Below are positions 16,443 through 25,254 of a stretch of DNA of 64,000 bases, in pieces. Origin of the DNA: Mannheimia indoligenes (GTDB taxonomy: Bacteria; Pseudomonadota; Gammaproteobacteria; Enterobacterales; Pasteurellaceae); contig NZ_JBAJJM010000010.1 of assembly GCF_036880405.1 (NCBI RefSeq), positions 1-64,000 on the forward strand, written 5' to 3'. A program made the translations under genes and the position numbers. The notes under the pieces were generated by a model. That model saw only the letters and a list, made by a program, of their open reading frames with translations, was not told the origin of the DNA and did no database searches. Positions within the stretch are counted from its first letter, which is position 1, and every line of letters begins with the position of its first letter.

Positions 16443-17660
16443 CTATTTTGAATAACGTTGGAATACTAAGCAGGCATTTGTACCACCGAAACCAAAGCTG
16501 TTAGACATAACAGTCGTTAATTCTTTATCTTGGCGTTCAGTTACAATATTCATACCTTCAGCTTGCTCATCAAGAGTTTCAATATTAATGCTTGGTGCGA
16601 TGAAGTTGTTATCTAACATTAATAATGAGTAAATTGCTTCGTGAGCTCCTGCTGCACCAAGTGAATGTCCAGTCATTGATTTGGTTGAAGAAATAGCAGG
16701 CTTTTTATCACCAAATACATTGCGGATTGCCCCCAGTTCTTTTACATCACCCACTGGTGTAGATGTGCCGTGAACATTAATATACTCAATCTCACCATTT
16801 ACCGTTGCCATTGCTTGTCTCATACAACGCTCAGCACCTTCACCACTTGGAGCTACCATATCATAACCGTCAGACGTTGCACCATATCCCACAATTTCAG
16901 CGTAGATTTTAGCACCACGGGCAAGAGCGTGTTCTAATTCTTCTACAACCACAACCGCACCACCACCTGCGATAACGAAACCGTCACGGTTTGCATCATA
17001 AGCACGGCTTGCTTTGGTTGGTGTGTCATTATATTTAGAAGATACCGCACCCATTGCATCAAATTCAGTTGCACATTCCCAAGAAAGCTCTTCCGCACCA
17101 CCTGCAAAAACGATGTCTTGTTTGCCTAATTGAATTAATTCCATTGCGTGCCCGATACAATGAGCAGAAGTCGCACAAGCCGAGCTGATCGAATAGTTCA
17201 CACCACGGATTTTATATGGTGTTGCCAAACAGGCTGACACGCTTGATGCCATTGTTTTCGTTACCGCATAAGGACCAATACCTTTCACGCCACGCGGACC
17301 ACGCACCGCATCACACGCTACTAATTGACTATGAGCCGAACCTGTACCAGCACCGATAACTAAGCCCGTACGATCGTTAGAAATTTGTTCTTCAGTTAAA
17401 CCTGAATCTTCAATCGCTTCTTTCATAGAAAGATAAGCATAAGCCGCTGCATCGCCCATAAAACGATAAATTTTACGGTCAATTAGCTCTGCCGGGTTTA
17501 ATTTAATTGTCCCTGCAACTTGGCTACGCATACCTACTTCAGCAAAATCAGGCACGAATTCAATGCCCGATTTTCCTTCTTTTAATGAGGCTAACACTTC
17601 TTCTTTATTGTTACCAATACTTGAAATAACACCTAAACCTGTAATAACAACTCTTTTCAT
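16443..17660 (-). CDS. fabB: 3-oxoacyl-[acyl-carrier-protein] synthase I FabB
   Basis: Condensing enzyme needed for elongation in unsaturated fatty-acid synthesis (cytoplasm). The 405-residue protein has the Cys-His-His triad: the Cys in SISSACATSAHC near residue 163, the His in NVHGTSTPVGD near residue 298, and the His in KSMTGHSLGAAGAH near residue 333. It also has the C-terminal Gly-rich NSFGFGGTNACLVF. Type I (FabB) rather than FabF is indicated by length and motif style. ATG 17660 follows AAGGAAACAAA. A FabR-like operator lies 42-59 bases upstream, so regulation with unsaturated fatty-acid supply is likely. Confidence 0.95.
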   Translation of the reverse strand: MKRVVITGLGVISSIGNNKEEVLASLKEGKSGIEFVPDFAEVGMRSQVAGTIKLNPAELIDRKIYRFMGDAAAYAYLSMKEAIEDSGLTEEQISNDRTGLVIGAGTGSAHSQLVACDAVRGPRGVKGIGPYAVTKTMASSVSACLATPYKIRGVNYSISSACATSAHCIGHAMELIQLGKQDIVFAGGAEELSWECATEFDAMGAVSSKYNDTPTKASRAYDANRDGFVIAGGGAVVVVEELEHALARGAKIYAEIVGYGATSDGYDMVAPSGEGAERCMRQAMATVNGEIEYINVHGTSTPVGDVKELGAIRNVFGDKKPAISSTKSMTGHSLGAAGAHEAIYSLLMLDNNFIAPSINIETLDEQAEGMNIVTERQDKELTTVMSNSFGFGGTNACLVFQRYSK

Positions 17661-17701
17661 TTTGTTTCCTTCATCATTTTTTCTGAAAAAATAGTCAATT
17701 C

Positions 17702-17719
17702 AGCTTACACTTGTTCACT
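17702..17719. promoter_or_regulatory. FabR-like operator ahead of fabB
   Basis: AGCTTACACTTGTTCACT, with the ACA-N2-TGT core, differs from the acyl-CoA synthetase site at 10503 by two bases. In enterobacteria FabR represses fabB and fabA from such dyads, so this is the expected position for one. Confidence 0.6.
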
Positions 17720-17819
17720 CAAATAAGCTACTAAAACTTGTTTATTTTACACTAAAATTATGACTGGTCTGAACTCTTTTAGAGAAAATTGTATTTTTTA
17801 CTTTTTTGAGCTATTACCT

Positions 17820-17825
17820 TATACT
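17820..17825 (+). promoter_or_regulatory. Probable -10 element of the cyaA promoter
   Basis: TATACT with TTTACT 17 bases upstream (17797-17802). Transcription would start near 17832, just before the CRP site. Confidence 0.5.
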
Positions 17826-17842
17826 ATCATTACTTTTCAGCT

Positions 17843-17866
17843 AAAATGTTAAGTGGATCACATTTT
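17843..17866. promoter_or_regulatory. CRP site in the cyaA 5' region
   Basis: TGTTA (17847-17851), six bases, TCACA (17858-17862), inside an AAAATGT...ACATTTT frame. Nine of ten core positions match TGTGA-N6-TCACA. It would lie just downstream of the predicted transcription start, a position that favours repression by cAMP-CRP, i.e. feedback on adenylate cyclase. Confidence 0.7.
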
Positions 17867-17881
17867 AAAAAGGAAATTAGC

Positions 17882-20413
17882 GTGAAAACACTCTCCCTTG
17901 AAGCTACTACAGCAAAAATAGTAGAAGGAACTGCTATTAAGGCAAGTAAGGGAAATTTTTCCCAAAAATTAGCTTTAACTAAAAAAAGAATTGATAAACT
18001 TAATGCTTATCGCATTGAGCGGGCTATTAGTGCCAATAATCAAAGCTTTAGCCACGTTTTTTCATTGCTCCCATTACTTATTCATCTTAACCACCCAAGC
18101 TTACCTGCATATGTAGAAAATGCACCGCAAGGTATTTGGCATTTTGAATTATCTGATTATCAAAAAAACTCATTAATGTCTTATAGCTTTCACGAGGCTA
18201 TTTCCGAACATCATTTAAAAAATCAAACTCATTTTGATGCTCTCTACTGTATGGGGAGCACGGGGTCTATTACTCAAACAAGTCTGTCAGATTTAGATTT
18301 ATGGTTATGCTATTCAAACACGCTTACTATTGAACAATATAAATTAATGGAGCTTAAAATTACTAAGCTACAAGAATGGGCGAAAACCTTTGATGTGGAC
18401 ATTAATATTTTCTTAATGAACCCGGAGCAGTTTAAAACTCAAACTTACAGTAGTGGTGTAACAGATGAACACAGTGGTTCAGCTCAGCATTTTTTCTTGC
18501 TTGATGAATTTTATCGTTCAGCCATACTACTTGCAGGTAAACGCTTACTGTGGTTACATCTGCATAAAGATGAATATCAAACTGCTCATAATAATCCTGA
18601 AATTGATTTAAACGAATGGGTAGATTTTGGCGATTTCTCCAGTCTTTCTACGAGCGAATTCTTTGGGGCAAGCCTATGGCAACTCTATAAAGGGATCAAT
18701 AACCCTTACAAATCAGCCATTAAGATTTTATTGCTGGAATGCTATGCCCACACTTACCCGAAAACAAAATTAATTTCAAAAGAGTTTAAGAAAAAAATTC
18801 TGAGTGATGAATCAATTGAATACCATTTTGACCCTTATCTAGCAATGCTTGAGCTAGTTACCGAACATCTTATTACTCGCAAAGAATGGGTAAAATTAGA
18901 CCGCTTGCGTGTCTGTTTTTATGCAAAAGCGATTGAAGGGGAAATCAGAAAAAACTGGCGTACAGAAGCGTTACAATCTTTAGTTGAACAATGGTCTTGG
19001 AATGAGGCACAAACTACATTATTACAAAATCGCCTAAACTGGAAAATTAAGCAAGTGATGAGCCACGAAAATATGCTGATTGATCACCTGCTACAAAGCT
19101 ATCGTAACTTAATCCACTTCGCTCGAAAATTCCATCTTAATCCGAGTATTATGACCAACGATACCGACATTTTAATGCGAAGACTTTACTCTGTATTTGA
19201 AACTTTGCCGGGTAAAGTGCCGTTAATCAATCCGAAAATATCGCCGAACGTAGCAGAAAATGCCGTAACTTTTATTGAAGTAAAAGCCGGTAGCTCAATG
19301 CAACCAGGTTGGTATTTAGTGAATCAAGCACCCAAAAGTCAATATGATTCAAACCTTCGCTATGTTCACTACAACAAAAGCCCGGTTAAACTGATTGCTT
19401 GGGGATTTTTTAACGGCATTATAAATGCCAATACCCATTTGCACACGGCGAGCAATAACCTAAATACGCAGAAATTACGCCAATTTATTACCGATTTACG
19501 CTTAACTTTCCCGATTCAAGCACCGGAGATGACACAGGAAGATATGTATCATCCGAATAAAATTCGTAACTTAGCGATTGCGATCAATTTAGTGCAAGAT
19601 CCGACGGAAACCATTACTGACTTGCCTAAAAAAGTTTGCCAAAGTGATCTATTTAATTTTGGTAAAACGCAAAAAACCTTAGTCGGTAGTGTCAGCATTA
19701 TTTACCGAAATGTTTGGAATGAAATCCGCACTCAACATTTCGACGGCGAAGATGCCATTTTAAAAGCACTGAAATTAGTTTCTAATCGAATTTATCAAAG
19801 TGCAGCCTCACCAAATTCCGTGAATATTTTTTGCTATAGTAAATATTTACGCAGCGATCTTCGTGAGTTTGTTGCTGATTTAGTGCATAAATGTATTGCA
19901 ATTCAAACAGGTTGTTTACTGCACGCCGATGAGCTACGCCACTTAAAAATTGCGGGCAAAACGTGGCAAGTGATCTTCCGTAAACAGACGGTTGGCATTA
20001 AGCAGATTGAAGAACAAGCGGTCGAAAATCGTGAAAACGTTGCAAATCTAACCGCTGATATAGCCAAAGAGAAAAAACCATTTCCTCAAAAAATCAGCGA
20101 ATTTGCCAGCGAAGGCTTTTTGCAATTCTTCTTTGAAGATAACCAAGATAGCAGTTTTAATGTGTATGTGGTTGATGAAAAAAATAGTGTGGAAAGTTAC
20201 TATAATTGTTCCGGCAATAAAGAAGAAAAAATCCGAAAAATCAATAAATTACAACACAATAAACAGCAGAAGGAAAAAACAGATATCTCATTTGGCAGCT
20301 TTAACCACCCACAATTTTATCAACTTATTTCTCCTAATGGCGAGTTGTCTATTGTGCCGTTCCAAAGCCGCCAACATTTAGACTACCTCGCTGCTCAAGA
20401 AAGTAAATGCTAA
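17882..20413 (+). CDS. cyaA: Adenylate cyclase, class I
   Basis: Makes cAMP from ATP, controlled by the sugar PTS in this family; cytoplasmic or membrane-associated. The 843-residue protein has the class I catalytic motif GSTGSITQTSLSDLDLW near residue 124, giving the Asp pair for metal binding, and a long C-terminal regulatory half. I chose the GTG at 17882 because AAGGAAA sits 7 bases ahead of it. The in-frame ATG at 17846 has no ribosome site and would put the CRP site inside the coding region. Weak start codons are known for cyaA in enterobacteria. A few bases near 20000 include a USS inside the gene. Confidence 0.95.
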   Translation: MKTLSLEATTAKIVEGTAIKASKGNFSQKLALTKKRIDKLNAYRIERAISANNQSFSHVFSLLPLLIHLNHPSLPAYVENAPQGIWHFELSDYQKNSLMSYSFHEAISEHHLKNQTHFDALYCMGSTGSITQTSLSDLDLWLCYSNTLTIEQYKLMELKITKLQEWAKTFDVDINIFLMNPEQFKTQTYSSGVTDEHSGSAQHFFLLDEFYRSAILLAGKRLLWLHLHKDEYQTAHNNPEIDLNEWVDFGDFSSLSTSEFFGASLWQLYKGINNPYKSAIKILLLECYAHTYPKTKLISKEFKKKILSDESIEYHFDPYLAMLELVTEHLITRKEWVKLDRLRVCFYAKAIEGEIRKNWRTEALQSLVEQWSWNEAQTTLLQNRLNWKIKQVMSHENMLIDHLLQSYRNLIHFARKFHLNPSIMTNDTDILMRRLYSVFETLPGKVPLINPKISPNVAENAVTFIEVKAGSSMQPGWYLVNQAPKSQYDSNLRYVHYNKSPVKLIAWGFFNGIINANTHLHTASNNLNTQKLRQFITDLRLTFPIQAPEMTQEDMYHPNKIRNLAIAINLVQDPTETITDLPKKVCQSDLFNFGKTQKTLVGSVSIIYRNVWNEIRTQHFDGEDAILKALKLVSNRIYQSAASPNSVNIFCYSKYLRSDLREFVADLVHKCIAIQTGCLLHADELRHLKIAGKTWQVIFRKQTVGIKQIEEQAVENRENVANLTADIAKEKKPFPQKISEFASEGFLQFFFEDNQDSSFNVYVVDEKNSVESYYNCSGNKEEKIRKINKLQHNKQQKEKTDISFGSFNHPQFYQLISPNGELSIVPFQSRQHLDYLAAQESKC

Positions 20414-20472
20414 ATTACTCAAACATAATGAAGGGCTGTGTTTAAAAGCAGCCCTTCATTCATTTTTATTGA

Positions 20473-21630
20473 TTAAAGCTTCACAGGCTCAATAATTTCA
20501 CTCGGGTAGCAACCTAACACTTTAAGATAGCTAGTTACTTCTTCAAGTTCTATCAACGCTTTTTGCGTATTTTCGGAATGAATATTCGCTTCTAATTCCA
20601 CATAAAACATCTCTTCCCAAGGCTTACCATAAATCGGACGAGATTCTAGTTTTGTCATACGGATATTATGGGTTTTGAATACCATCAACGCATCTACCAA
20701 TGCACCGGCTTGTTGAGTGGTAGTCATCAATAATAAAGTTTTAGTTTGTACCTGTGGTGAGACTTTCACCGCTTCCTTAGATAACACAATAAAACGGGTG
20801 ATATTATTCGGCTGATTGGCAATCTCGGTTTTAATGCTAGTTAAACCATAGAGCTTACCGCCATCTTCATTCCCTAGTGCCACAATATTAGGCTTATTCA
20901 AACGTGCTACCATTTGCATGGCGTGCGAGCTGCTTTCGCAATATTTAATATGCACTTTATCTAGGGTTGCCAAAAATTGGCTACATTGCTGAGCCGGCTG
21001 AGGGTGGGTGTAAACGGTATCTACTTCAGCTAAACCCACATTGCCGTTTGCTAATACACAATGTTTGATCGGGTAAGCCAACTCGCCCACTAAGGTTAAA
21101 TCCGTATGCTGCAACAAATCATAGACTTCATTGATAGAACCTGAAGTGGTATTTTCGAGCGGCAGCACGCCAAACTCCGCCTCGCCCGAACTGACTTTTT
21201 CAAACACTTCATTAAAAGAGCCACAGCTTAGCTCCAGCAACGCCCCTTGATATTTTTTGGCAAATTGACGAGTTGCCATATTGGAATAAGAGCCACGCAT
21301 TCCTAAAAAAGCAACTGACACCTGCTCTTCTTTCTGAGCGTTGAGTTTATTTTGCAGATAAGTTTGCTGAGTCAGCACCGAATCTTCAATAATGCGTTGG
21401 AAAATTTGGGTAACATATTGCGGATCGAGCTGATAATTCTCCGCTTCCGAAAAATTAACTAATTCTTGCAATAACGCTTTTTCACGCTCTAAATCTCGCA
21501 GCGGTTTTTGCGTGATTTCCTTGCTACGCACCACATCAAATGCCAAACGATGGCGTTCGGCAAGTAGCTTTAATAAATTGCGATCAAGGGTGGTAATTTG
21601 TGTTCGAATATCGGATAAATCTAAAGACAT
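20473..21630 (-). CDS. pheA: Bifunctional chorismate mutase / prephenate dehydratase
   Basis: P-protein of phenylalanine synthesis, converting chorismate to prephenate and then phenylpyruvate (cytoplasm). Its 385 residues divide into three domains. The AroQ chorismate mutase (about 1-90) has LAERHRLAFDVVRSKE. The prephenate dehydratase (about 105-285) has FLGMRGSYSNMA and PLENTTSGSINEVYD. The C-terminal ACT domain has the phenylalanine-binding ESRPIYGKPW motif. The start is ATG 21630 (MSLDLSDIR); the longer frame to 21702 adds a non-conserved segment. TATAAT at 21662-21667 (minus strand) is a likely -10 box. I found no Phe-rich leader peptide. Confidence 0.95.
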   Translation of the reverse strand: MSLDLSDIRTQITTLDRNLLKLLAERHRLAFDVVRSKEITQKPLRDLEREKALLQELVNFSEAENYQLDPQYVTQIFQRIIEDSVLTQQTYLQNKLNAQKEEQVSVAFLGMRGSYSNMATRQFAKKYQGALLELSCGSFNEVFEKVSSGEAEFGVLPLENTTSGSINEVYDLLQHTDLTLVGELAYPIKHCVLANGNVGLAEVDTVYTHPQPAQQCSQFLATLDKVHIKYCESSSHAMQMVARLNKPNIVALGNEDGGKLYGLTSIKTEIANQPNNITRFIVLSKEAVKVSPQVQTKTLLLMTTTQQAGALVDALMVFKTHNIRMTKLESRPIYGKPWEEMFYVELEANIHSENTQKALIELEEVTSYLKVLGCYPSEIIEPVKL

Positions 21631-21690
21631 AGGTACATTCTCGTTATAATTAATGTTGGAAATTATAACCTGTTCCCAAAGAAAGAAAAG

Positions 21691-21735
21691 ACAAGCGGTC
21701 AAATCTGCAAAAAATTTTGCAATTTTGACCGCTTG
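21691..21735 (-). terminator. USS-based terminator after prlC
   Basis: AAGCGGTCAAA (21693-21703) faces TTTTGACCGCTT (21723-21734), extended by AAAATT repeats in the loop. It stands between prlC and the pheA promoter. Confidence 0.78.
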
Positions 21736-21752
21736 GTTGTTTTCATTTAACG

Positions 21753-23822
21753 CTAGTTTGTACCACAGGCTTCAGATGCCGTGTTACCCAAAATCCCTTT
21801 ATGTCTGAGTAACGCATCGAGGGTTGGTTTTCTGCCACGGAAGCGTTCAAATAGCACCATTGGCTCTTCTGAGCCGCCACGGGTTAAGATATTATCTAAG
21901 AAAGATTGTCCGGTTTCCGCATTGAAAATACCTTCTTCCTCAAAGCGTGAATAAGCATCTGCTGAAAGCACCTCCGCCCATAAGTAGCTGTAATAGCCTG
22001 CCGCATAGCCACCGGCAAAAATATGCGAGAAACTGTGTGGCGTTCTTGCCCACTCCACGCCTTTTGCCACTGCCACTTTTTCTTTCACTTCTTTTAACAA
22101 TGCCAATACTTGACCTTGTTTGTTTGGGTCGTACTCGGTGTGTAGGCGGAAATCGAACAAGCCGAACTCTAATTGGCGTAATACAAACATCGCCGCTTGG
22201 AAGTTTTTCGCCGCCAATAATTGCTCTAATTTCGCTTTTGGTAACGGCTCTCCAGTTTCGTAATGCCCTGAAATAAAGGCAAGTGCCTCTTCTTCCCAGC
22301 ACCAGTTTTCTAAGAATTGGCTTGGTAATTCCACCGCATCCCACGGCACGCCGTTAGTGCCGGCAACATCGCCTACTTCAATTTCAGTCAGCATATGGTG
22401 AATACCGTGTCCAAATTCGTGGAATAAGGTAGTAACTTCATCGTGCGTAAACAATGCCGGTTTGTCGCCAATCGGCTTGTTAAAATTACAGGTTAAATAG
22501 GCAACCGGTTTTTGCAGTGAACCATCCGCTAAGCGTTTTTGGTTGATGCAATCGTCCATCCACGCACCGCCACGTTTGTTTTCACGAGCGTATAAATCAA
22601 GGTAGAACGAGCCACGCAAGCGGTCATTTTTATCAAAAATATTGAAAAAACGCACATCTTTATGCCAAACATCTACGTCTTGTTGTTCTTCCACACGCAT
22701 ACCGAAAACACGTTTCATCACCTCAAACAAGCCTGAAAGTACTCGGTTTTCAGGGAAGTATGGGCGAAGTTCTTCATCATTCACTGAATATAACGCTTGT
22801 TTTTGTTTTTCGCTGTAGAAAGTAATATCCCATAAATCCAAATGTTCTACGCTAAAGTGTTCTTTGGTAAATTTTTTCAATTCGCACAATTCGTTTTTAC
22901 CTTGTGCTTTTGAGCGAGTGGCTAAATCGTTTAAGAAATCCAATACTTGTTGTGGATTTTCTGCCATTTTGGTGGCAAGGGAATAATCCGCATAGGTTTT
23001 AAAGCCAAGCAGTTGTGATCTTTCGTGGCGTAATTTTAAGATTTCATCAATGATGGCACTGTTATCCCATTTGCCTGCATTTGGACCTTGATCTGAGGCA
23101 CGGGTTACAAAAGCTCGGTACATTTCTTCACGCAAGGTTTTGTTTTCGCAGTAAGTCATCACTGGCAGATAGCTTGGAAATTCAAGGGTAAAGCGATAGC
23201 CTTTTTTGCCTTTGCTTTCAGCGGATAATTTTGCGGCTTCAAGTGCCGATTCCGGCAAACCTTTTAATTGAGCTTCGTCAGTAATTACGATGTCCCAACC
23301 CATTGTGGCATCTAGCACGTTATTGCTAAATTGTGAGCTAAGTTCCGATAAACGAGCGGAAATTTCGCCATAGCGTTTTTGTTTATCTGCTGGCAGAGAA
23401 ATGCCCGATAATTCAAAATCTTGCAGGCTGTTTTCTATCGCTTTTTTCTGTGCAGTCGAATAGTGAGCAAATTCAGGGCTGTTTTTTAATTTTAAGTAGC
23501 CTTGATATAAGCCTTGATGTTGCCCCGCCCAAGTGCTGTATTCCGATAATAATGGTAAACAGGCTTGATATTCTTCACGCAATTCAGGAGAGTTTTTCAC
23601 CGCATTTAAATGCCCTACCGGCGACCACGCACGAGAGAATTTGTCGCCCGCCATCGCTTGCGGCATATAGAAGTTTTCCCACGTTGGGTTTTCAATTTTT
23701 GCCACCGCCTCAATGGTTTCACGGCACTCTTTAATCACGGCTTCCACCGCAGGTTTGATGTGTTCAGGTTTGATTTTGGAAAACTCAGGCAAGCCTGTGT
23801 AATTTAAAAGAGGGTTAGACAT
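21753..23822 (-). CDS. prlC: Oligopeptidase A
   Basis: M3-family zinc metallopeptidase that degrades short peptides, including cleaved signal peptides, in the cytoplasm. The 689-residue protein has the catalytic zinc motif HEFGH inside TTLFHEFGHGIHHML near residue 470 and a downstream Glu in NWCWEEEAL. Length is about that of E. coli OpdA (680), with a few extra residues at the C-terminus. ATG 23822 is preceded by AAAAGGAAAAAATA. It is flanked by two USS-based hairpins and looks like a single-gene unit. Confidence 0.95.
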   Translation of the reverse strand: MSNPLLNYTGLPEFSKIKPEHIKPAVEAVIKECRETIEAVAKIENPTWENFYMPQAMAGDKFSRAWSPVGHLNAVKNSPELREEYQACLPLLSEYSTWAGQHQGLYQGYLKLKNSPEFAHYSTAQKKAIENSLQDFELSGISLPADKQKRYGEISARLSELSSQFSNNVLDATMGWDIVITDEAQLKGLPESALEAAKLSAESKGKKGYRFTLEFPSYLPVMTYCENKTLREEMYRAFVTRASDQGPNAGKWDNSAIIDEILKLRHERSQLLGFKTYADYSLATKMAENPQQVLDFLNDLATRSKAQGKNELCELKKFTKEHFSVEHLDLWDITFYSEKQKQALYSVNDEELRPYFPENRVLSGLFEVMKRVFGMRVEEQQDVDVWHKDVRFFNIFDKNDRLRGSFYLDLYARENKRGGAWMDDCINQKRLADGSLQKPVAYLTCNFNKPIGDKPALFTHDEVTTLFHEFGHGIHHMLTEIEVGDVAGTNGVPWDAVELPSQFLENWCWEEEALAFISGHYETGEPLPKAKLEQLLAAKNFQAAMFVLRQLEFGLFDFRLHTEYDPNKQGQVLALLKEVKEKVAVAKGVEWARTPHSFSHIFAGGYAAGYYSYLWAEVLSADAYSRFEEEGIFNAETGQSFLDNILTRGGSEEPMVLFERFRGRKPTLDALLRHKGILGNTASEACGTN

Positions 23823-23892
23823 TATTTTTTCCTTTTATAGTCAAAATGAAAATTCGTATCAAAATAATACACAAAGTTGGAGAGAAAAGAAA

Positions 23893-23940
23893 ACAAGCGG
23901 TCATATTTTGCAAAAAACCTACAAAATATAACCGCTTGTC
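23893..23940 (-). terminator. USS-based terminator after pflA
   Basis: ACAAGCGGT (23893-23901) pairs with ACCGCTTGT (23931-23939), and inside it ATATTTT pairs with AAAATAT. This makes a long stem with one bulge immediately beyond the pflA stop. Confidence 0.88.
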
Positions 23941-23941
23941 T

Positions 23942-24682
23942 TTAGAATTTGACTGTGTGTCCGTAACTTTCAATAATTTTTTGGATACGCTCTAAATCTT
24001 CTTTCGGTGGTGGCAACACGCCGTCCAGATCATATTTATAGCCTAAGGTTTCCCACTTGTGTGCACCTAAGCGATGGTATGGCAATAGTTCCACTTTCTC
24101 AATATTATCCATTCCTTGAATAAATTGTCCTAAGCGATGAGCAGAATCATCATCGTCCGTATAGCCCGGCACAACCACATAGCGAATCCAAGTCGGCTTA
24201 TTCATTTTGTGTAAATAGCGAGCAAAATCAAGGGTACGTTTATTAGACACACCAACCAAATCTTGGTGAATTTCATCGTTAAGCTGTTTTAAATCGAGCA
24301 ACACTAAATCGGTCACTTCCAACATTTCATCCACTAATGGACTGTAATTACGGACAAAACCGTTGGTATCAAGGCAAGTATTGATCCCTTCCGCTTTACA
24401 AGCTCTGAACCAATCACGCACAAATTCCATTTGCAACACTGCTTCCCCACCCGAAGCCGTTACGCCACCACCGGTTGCTTTCATAAAATGCTTGTAAGTC
24501 GTTACTTCTTTCATTAGATCTTCAACGGTAATTTCTTTGCCACCATCCAGATCCCAAGTATCGCGATTATGGCAATATTTACAACGCATTAAACAGCCTT
24601 GCAAGAAAAGAATAAAGCGAATTCCCGGACCATCTACTGTGCCACAGGATTCATAAGAATGGATACGTCCAACAACAGACAT
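23942..24682 (-). CDS. pflA: Pyruvate formate-lyase 1-activating enzyme
   Basis: Radical-SAM enzyme that installs the glycyl radical on PflB, enabling anaerobic cleavage of pyruvate to formate and acetyl-CoA (cytoplasm). Of 246 residues, the CxxxCxxC cluster motif is Cys30, Cys34 and Cys37 (GCLMRCKYCHNRD), and GGGVTASGGEA follows near residue 71. Length and motifs are complete. Here pflA is separated by about 4.7 kb from pflB (29342-31666), so accessory genes now lie between or the genes were never linked. FNR or ArcA control cannot be read clearly from its upstream DNA. Confidence 0.95.
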   Translation of the reverse strand: MSVVGRIHSYESCGTVDGPGIRFILFLQGCLMRCKYCHNRDTWDLDGGKEITVEDLMKEVTTYKHFMKATGGGVTASGGEAVLQMEFVRDWFRACKAEGINTCLDTNGFVRNYSPLVDEMLEVTDLVLLDLKQLNDEIHQDLVGVSNKRTLDFARYLHKMNKPTWIRYVVVPGYTDDDDSAHRLGQFIQGMDNIEKVELLPYHRLGAHKWETLGYKYDLDGVLPPPKEDLERIQKIIESYGHTVKF

Positions 24683-24787
24683 TTACTTACCTCGAACCTC
24701 AAAAAATTTTGACAAATTGTAGCAAATTTTTAGATTGTTCGCAGAAATAAATCAAGCCATTAAACTTTACTCAGCGAGAAATCCCAA

Positions 24788-25120
24788 CTATTTTTTGATC
24801 TCTTTCAGAAAATCAACTAATAGCGATTTTTGCGTTTGGGTTAATTCCTGCCAATATCGGTCGGCTTCATCGCTATTCCAATCAAATCCTTCCATACAAT
24901 CGGCAAAAAAGTAACTGATCGGCGTTTTCAAAAAAGTCGCAATCGCCACCAAATGTGCCACGTTGATCTTATTCGCCCCACGCTCGTAGCGTGAAAGTTG
25001 TGGTTGAGAAATATCCACATACTCCGACAGCCTTTCCGCCGAATAGCCCATTTCTCTGCGTTTTTGTTGAATTCTTTGACCGACAAGACGGTCGATGTCT
25101 GATGCCACTGGTTGTGCCAT
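24788..25120 (-). CDS. Cro/C1-type (XRE) transcriptional repressor
   Basis: DNA-binding protein of 110 residues. The helix-turn-helix covers about residues 12-66: RIQQKRREMGYSAERLSEYV, then QPQLSRYERGANKINVAHL. An acidic/aromatic C-terminal tail (DEADRYWQELTQTQKSLLVDFL) is probably for dimerisation. It is divergent from a cassette of a DUF805 membrane protein and small genes. The shared intergenic region carries ATGCCT/AGGCAT operators inside both predicted promoters, so it most likely represses the cassette and itself. No toxin partner is adjacent. What inducing signal it responds to is not visible. Confidence 0.85.
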   Translation of the reverse strand: MAQPVASDIDRLVGQRIQQKRREMGYSAERLSEYVDISQPQLSRYERGANKINVAHLVAIATFLKTPISYFFADCMEGFDWNSDEADRYWQELTQTQKSLLVDFLKEIKK

Positions 25121-25148
25121 TTTGCTGCCTACTCTGATTATTCATTTT

Positions 25149-25154
25149 AGGCAT
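25149..25154. promoter_or_regulatory. AGGCAT half-site in the repressor leader
   Basis: A single AGGCAT, matching one arm of the two operators at 25185 and 25215, lies 29 bases ahead of the repressor start. Confidence 0.4.
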
Positions 25155-25174
25155 ATTTTTTGTGATTTATTGCA

Positions 25175-25203
25175 TTGACTGAATATGCTATAAGGCATAG
25201 AAT
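25175..25203 (+). promoter_or_regulatory. Cassette promoter with repressor operator in the spacer
   Basis: TTGACT (25175-25180), a 17-base spacer and TAGAAT (25198-25203) make a strong sigma-70 promoter reading toward the DUF805 gene. The spacer contains ATGCTATAAGGCAT (25185-25198), an operator copy ending on the first base of the -10 box. Confidence 0.75.
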
Positions 25204-25209
25204 ACGCAC

Positions 25210-25238
25210 ATTAAATGCCTAGAAGGCATATTTTTCAA
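25210..25238 (-). promoter_or_regulatory. Repressor-gene promoter with perfect operator dyad
   Basis: On the minus strand TTGAAA (25238-25233), a 17-base spacer and TTTAAT (25215-25210) read toward the repressor gene. The spacer holds the perfect dyad ATGCCTAGAAGGCAT (25215-25229). That dyad also lies just downstream of the predicted start of the rightward promoter. Confidence 0.65.
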
Positions 25239-25254
25239 TAATAGGAGTTTAAAA

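Noticed and set aside
21631..21702. N-terminal extension of pheA (MTACLFFLWEQ...) as a phenylalanine leader peptide
   Set aside because: It has only two adjacent Phe, is in frame with pheA rather than separate, overlaps the probable -10 box and has no ribosome site.
21940..22344. Large overlapping frames on both strands inside prlC, pflB, aspS and the LLM gene
   Set aside because: They are shadow frames with no ribosome sites, no family motifs, and they lie within well-supported genes.
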